From Acidobacteriota bacterium (GTDB taxonomy: Bacteria > Acidobacteriota > Terriglobia > Terriglobales > Acidobacteriaceae), in assembly GCA_021810815.1 (NCBI GenBank), contig JAJZHR010000151.1:1-6234 (forward strand): a stretch of DNA of 6,234 nucleotides. Direction: 5' to 3'. A program made the position numbers and the translations under genes. This document shows positions 5,322-6,234 of this stretch, piece after piece. The notes under the pieces were generated by a model. That model was not told where the DNA came from and searched no databases. It worked only from the letters and a program-made list of their open reading frames with translations. Positions within the stretch are counted from its first letter, which is position 1. Every line of letters starts with the position of its first letter.

Positions 5322-6234
5322 TTATCCAGTGCTCGCTGCAAGCGTGCCGGGTTCGGCGAACTCCTGGTCGCGGTATTGCAGGCGGTAGAGCTTCCAGTAG
5401 AGGCCGTGGTGGGCAAGGAGTTCCTGGTGGGTTCCGGTCTCGCGGAGCTGGCCTTTGTGCATGACGAGGATGCGGTCTGCGCTCTGGATGGTGGACAGGC
5501 GGTGGGCGATGATGACCGAGGTTCGGCCGGTGATCATGCGGCTGAGGGCGGAGCGGACGAGCATCTCGGTGTCCGTGTCCACGCTGGAGGTGGCCTCGTC
5601 GAGGATGAGGATGCTGGGGTCGTGGGCGAGGGCTCGGGCGAAGCTGATGAGCTGCTTCTGGCCGGTGGAGAGGGTGCTGCCGCGCTCGCGGACAGGCTCG
5701 CTGAAGCCCAGGGGGAGAGAGCGGATGTAGTTGCCCACATTCACCTCGTCGGCGGCGCGCTCCAGGCGGTCATCCGTTATCCATTTAGACCCGAGGCGGA
5801 TGTTGTCGGCGATGGTACCGCTGAACAGGAAGGGATCCTGAAGGACGACACCGAAGCGGCGGCGGAGGGAGGTCATGTCCTGCTCGCGGACATCGACGCC
5901 ATCGACCAGAATCTGGCCGCGCTGAATGTCGTAGAAGCGCATCATGAGGCTGGTGATGGTGGTTTTGCCTGCGCCGGTGTGGCCGACAATGGCGGCGGTT
6001 TCGTTGGGATCGATGACGAAGCTGACGCCGCGGAGAATCCATTCGATGGAGGGCAGGTTCGGGCCCAGAGGTGTGCCGTCCGTGCCGCCGGTGTGGGTCT
6101 TGAGGACGCTTTCGTCGAGGGAGCGAATGGCTGCGATCTGCTCGGCGGTGAGGCGCTCATAGGTGAACCAGACGTTGCGGAACTCGATGCGGCCGGAGCC
6201 GTCGCCCTGCTGGGGGTGCTCGGGGGGAAGGATG
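5322..6234 (-). CDS. ABC exporter, C-terminal nucleotide-binding domain (5' end beyond the right edge)
   Basis: The frame is open from the window edge (first full codon at 6233) to TAA at 5322, giving 303 residues. Most of this is an ATP-binding domain of the fused transmembrane/ATPase exporter type (MsbA/MdlB/YheH-like). Motifs, numbered from the first residue seen, are the A-loop Tyr25, Walker A GHTGAGKTT at 84-92, Q-loop Gln132 in VVLQDPFLF, signature LSTGQ at 188-192, Walker B ILILDEATSSVD at 208-219 with catalytic Glu213, and the switch His244. The signature has Thr where Gly is usual (LSGGQ), a change I associate with MdlB/YheH-type half-transporters. The catalytic residues are otherwise complete. 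About 38 residues separate the A-loop from the strand before Walker A, more than is usual. The membrane domain is off the window, so the substrate is unknown. Confidence 0.93.
   Translation of the reverse strand, partial: ILPPEHPQQGDGSGRIEFRNVWFTYERLTAEQIAAIRSLDESVLKTHTGGTDGTPLGPNLPSIEWILRGVSFVIDPNETAAIVGHTGAGKTTITSLMMRFYDIQRGQILVDGVDVREQDMTSLRRRFGVVLQDPFLFSGTIADNIRLGSKWITDDRLERAADEVNVGNYIRSLPLGFSEPVRERGSTLSTGQKQLISFARALAHDPSILILDEATSSVDTDTEMLVRSALSRMITGRTSVIIAHRLSTIQSADRILVMHKGQLRETGTHQELLAHHGLYWKLYRLQYRDQEFAEPGTLAASTG

Noticed and set aside
1..6234. CRISPR array, tRNA, rRNA or insertion sequence
   Set aside because: No regularly spaced long repeats, no cloverleaf or rRNA-like tract, and no transposase or terminal inverted repeats were seen on reading through both strands.

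Overview
The window reads as a high-GC Gram-negative chromosome. It carries a lipid A biosynthesis gene (lpxB), so the cell makes an outer membrane with lipopolysaccharide. The mix of genes, a secreted M1-peptidase-like/TPR protein and an intergenic repeat whose leftward strand reads GTCATCCCCGACCG and then GGGACCTGG suggest an acidobacterium (Terriglobia-like). That assignment is an inference from general resemblance, not from a search. Every gene I can support lies on the minus strand, so transcription runs from right to left.

In transcription order from the right edge: (1) 6234-5322 is the C-terminal 303 residues of an ABC exporter, comprising the nucleotide-binding domain. (2) A 202-base gap carries short repeats and a 13-bp palindrome. 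(3) 5119-4838 and 4838-4425 form a toxin-antitoxin pair: a Phd/YefM-type antitoxin and a PIN-domain RNase toxin, sharing one base at TGATG. (4) The 166-base gap 4424-4259 holds a probable dispersed repeat with an inverted repeat, plus an 11-bp tandem repeat just upstream of the next gene. (5) 4258-3971 and 3987-3679 form a second toxin-antitoxin pair, a different Phd/YefM-type antitoxin and a ParE/RelE-type toxin, overlapping by 17 bases. (6) 3630-2329 is lpxB, starting at TTG only 48 bases after the toxin. (7) 2192-225 is a secreted protein with the M1 aminopeptidase architecture plus C-terminal TPR repeats. The residues for zinc binding and catalysis are nearly all replaced, so it looks like a pseudo-peptidase. 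(8) 151-1 is the start of a small membrane protein that runs off the left edge.

The two toxin-antitoxin modules look like a small accessory insertion between housekeeping or envelope genes. Part of the ParE gene is about 45% G+C, against about 70% in a comparable stretch of lpxB. LpxB acts at the cytoplasmic face of the inner membrane. The M1-like protein is predicted to be exported, and the ABC protein to sit in the inner membrane. A shared envelope role is possible but not shown by the sequence.

No tRNA, rRNA, CRISPR array, insertion sequence or canonical rho-independent terminator was seen. I find no clear candidate for a wholly new system. The most unusual item is the degenerate M1 protein.
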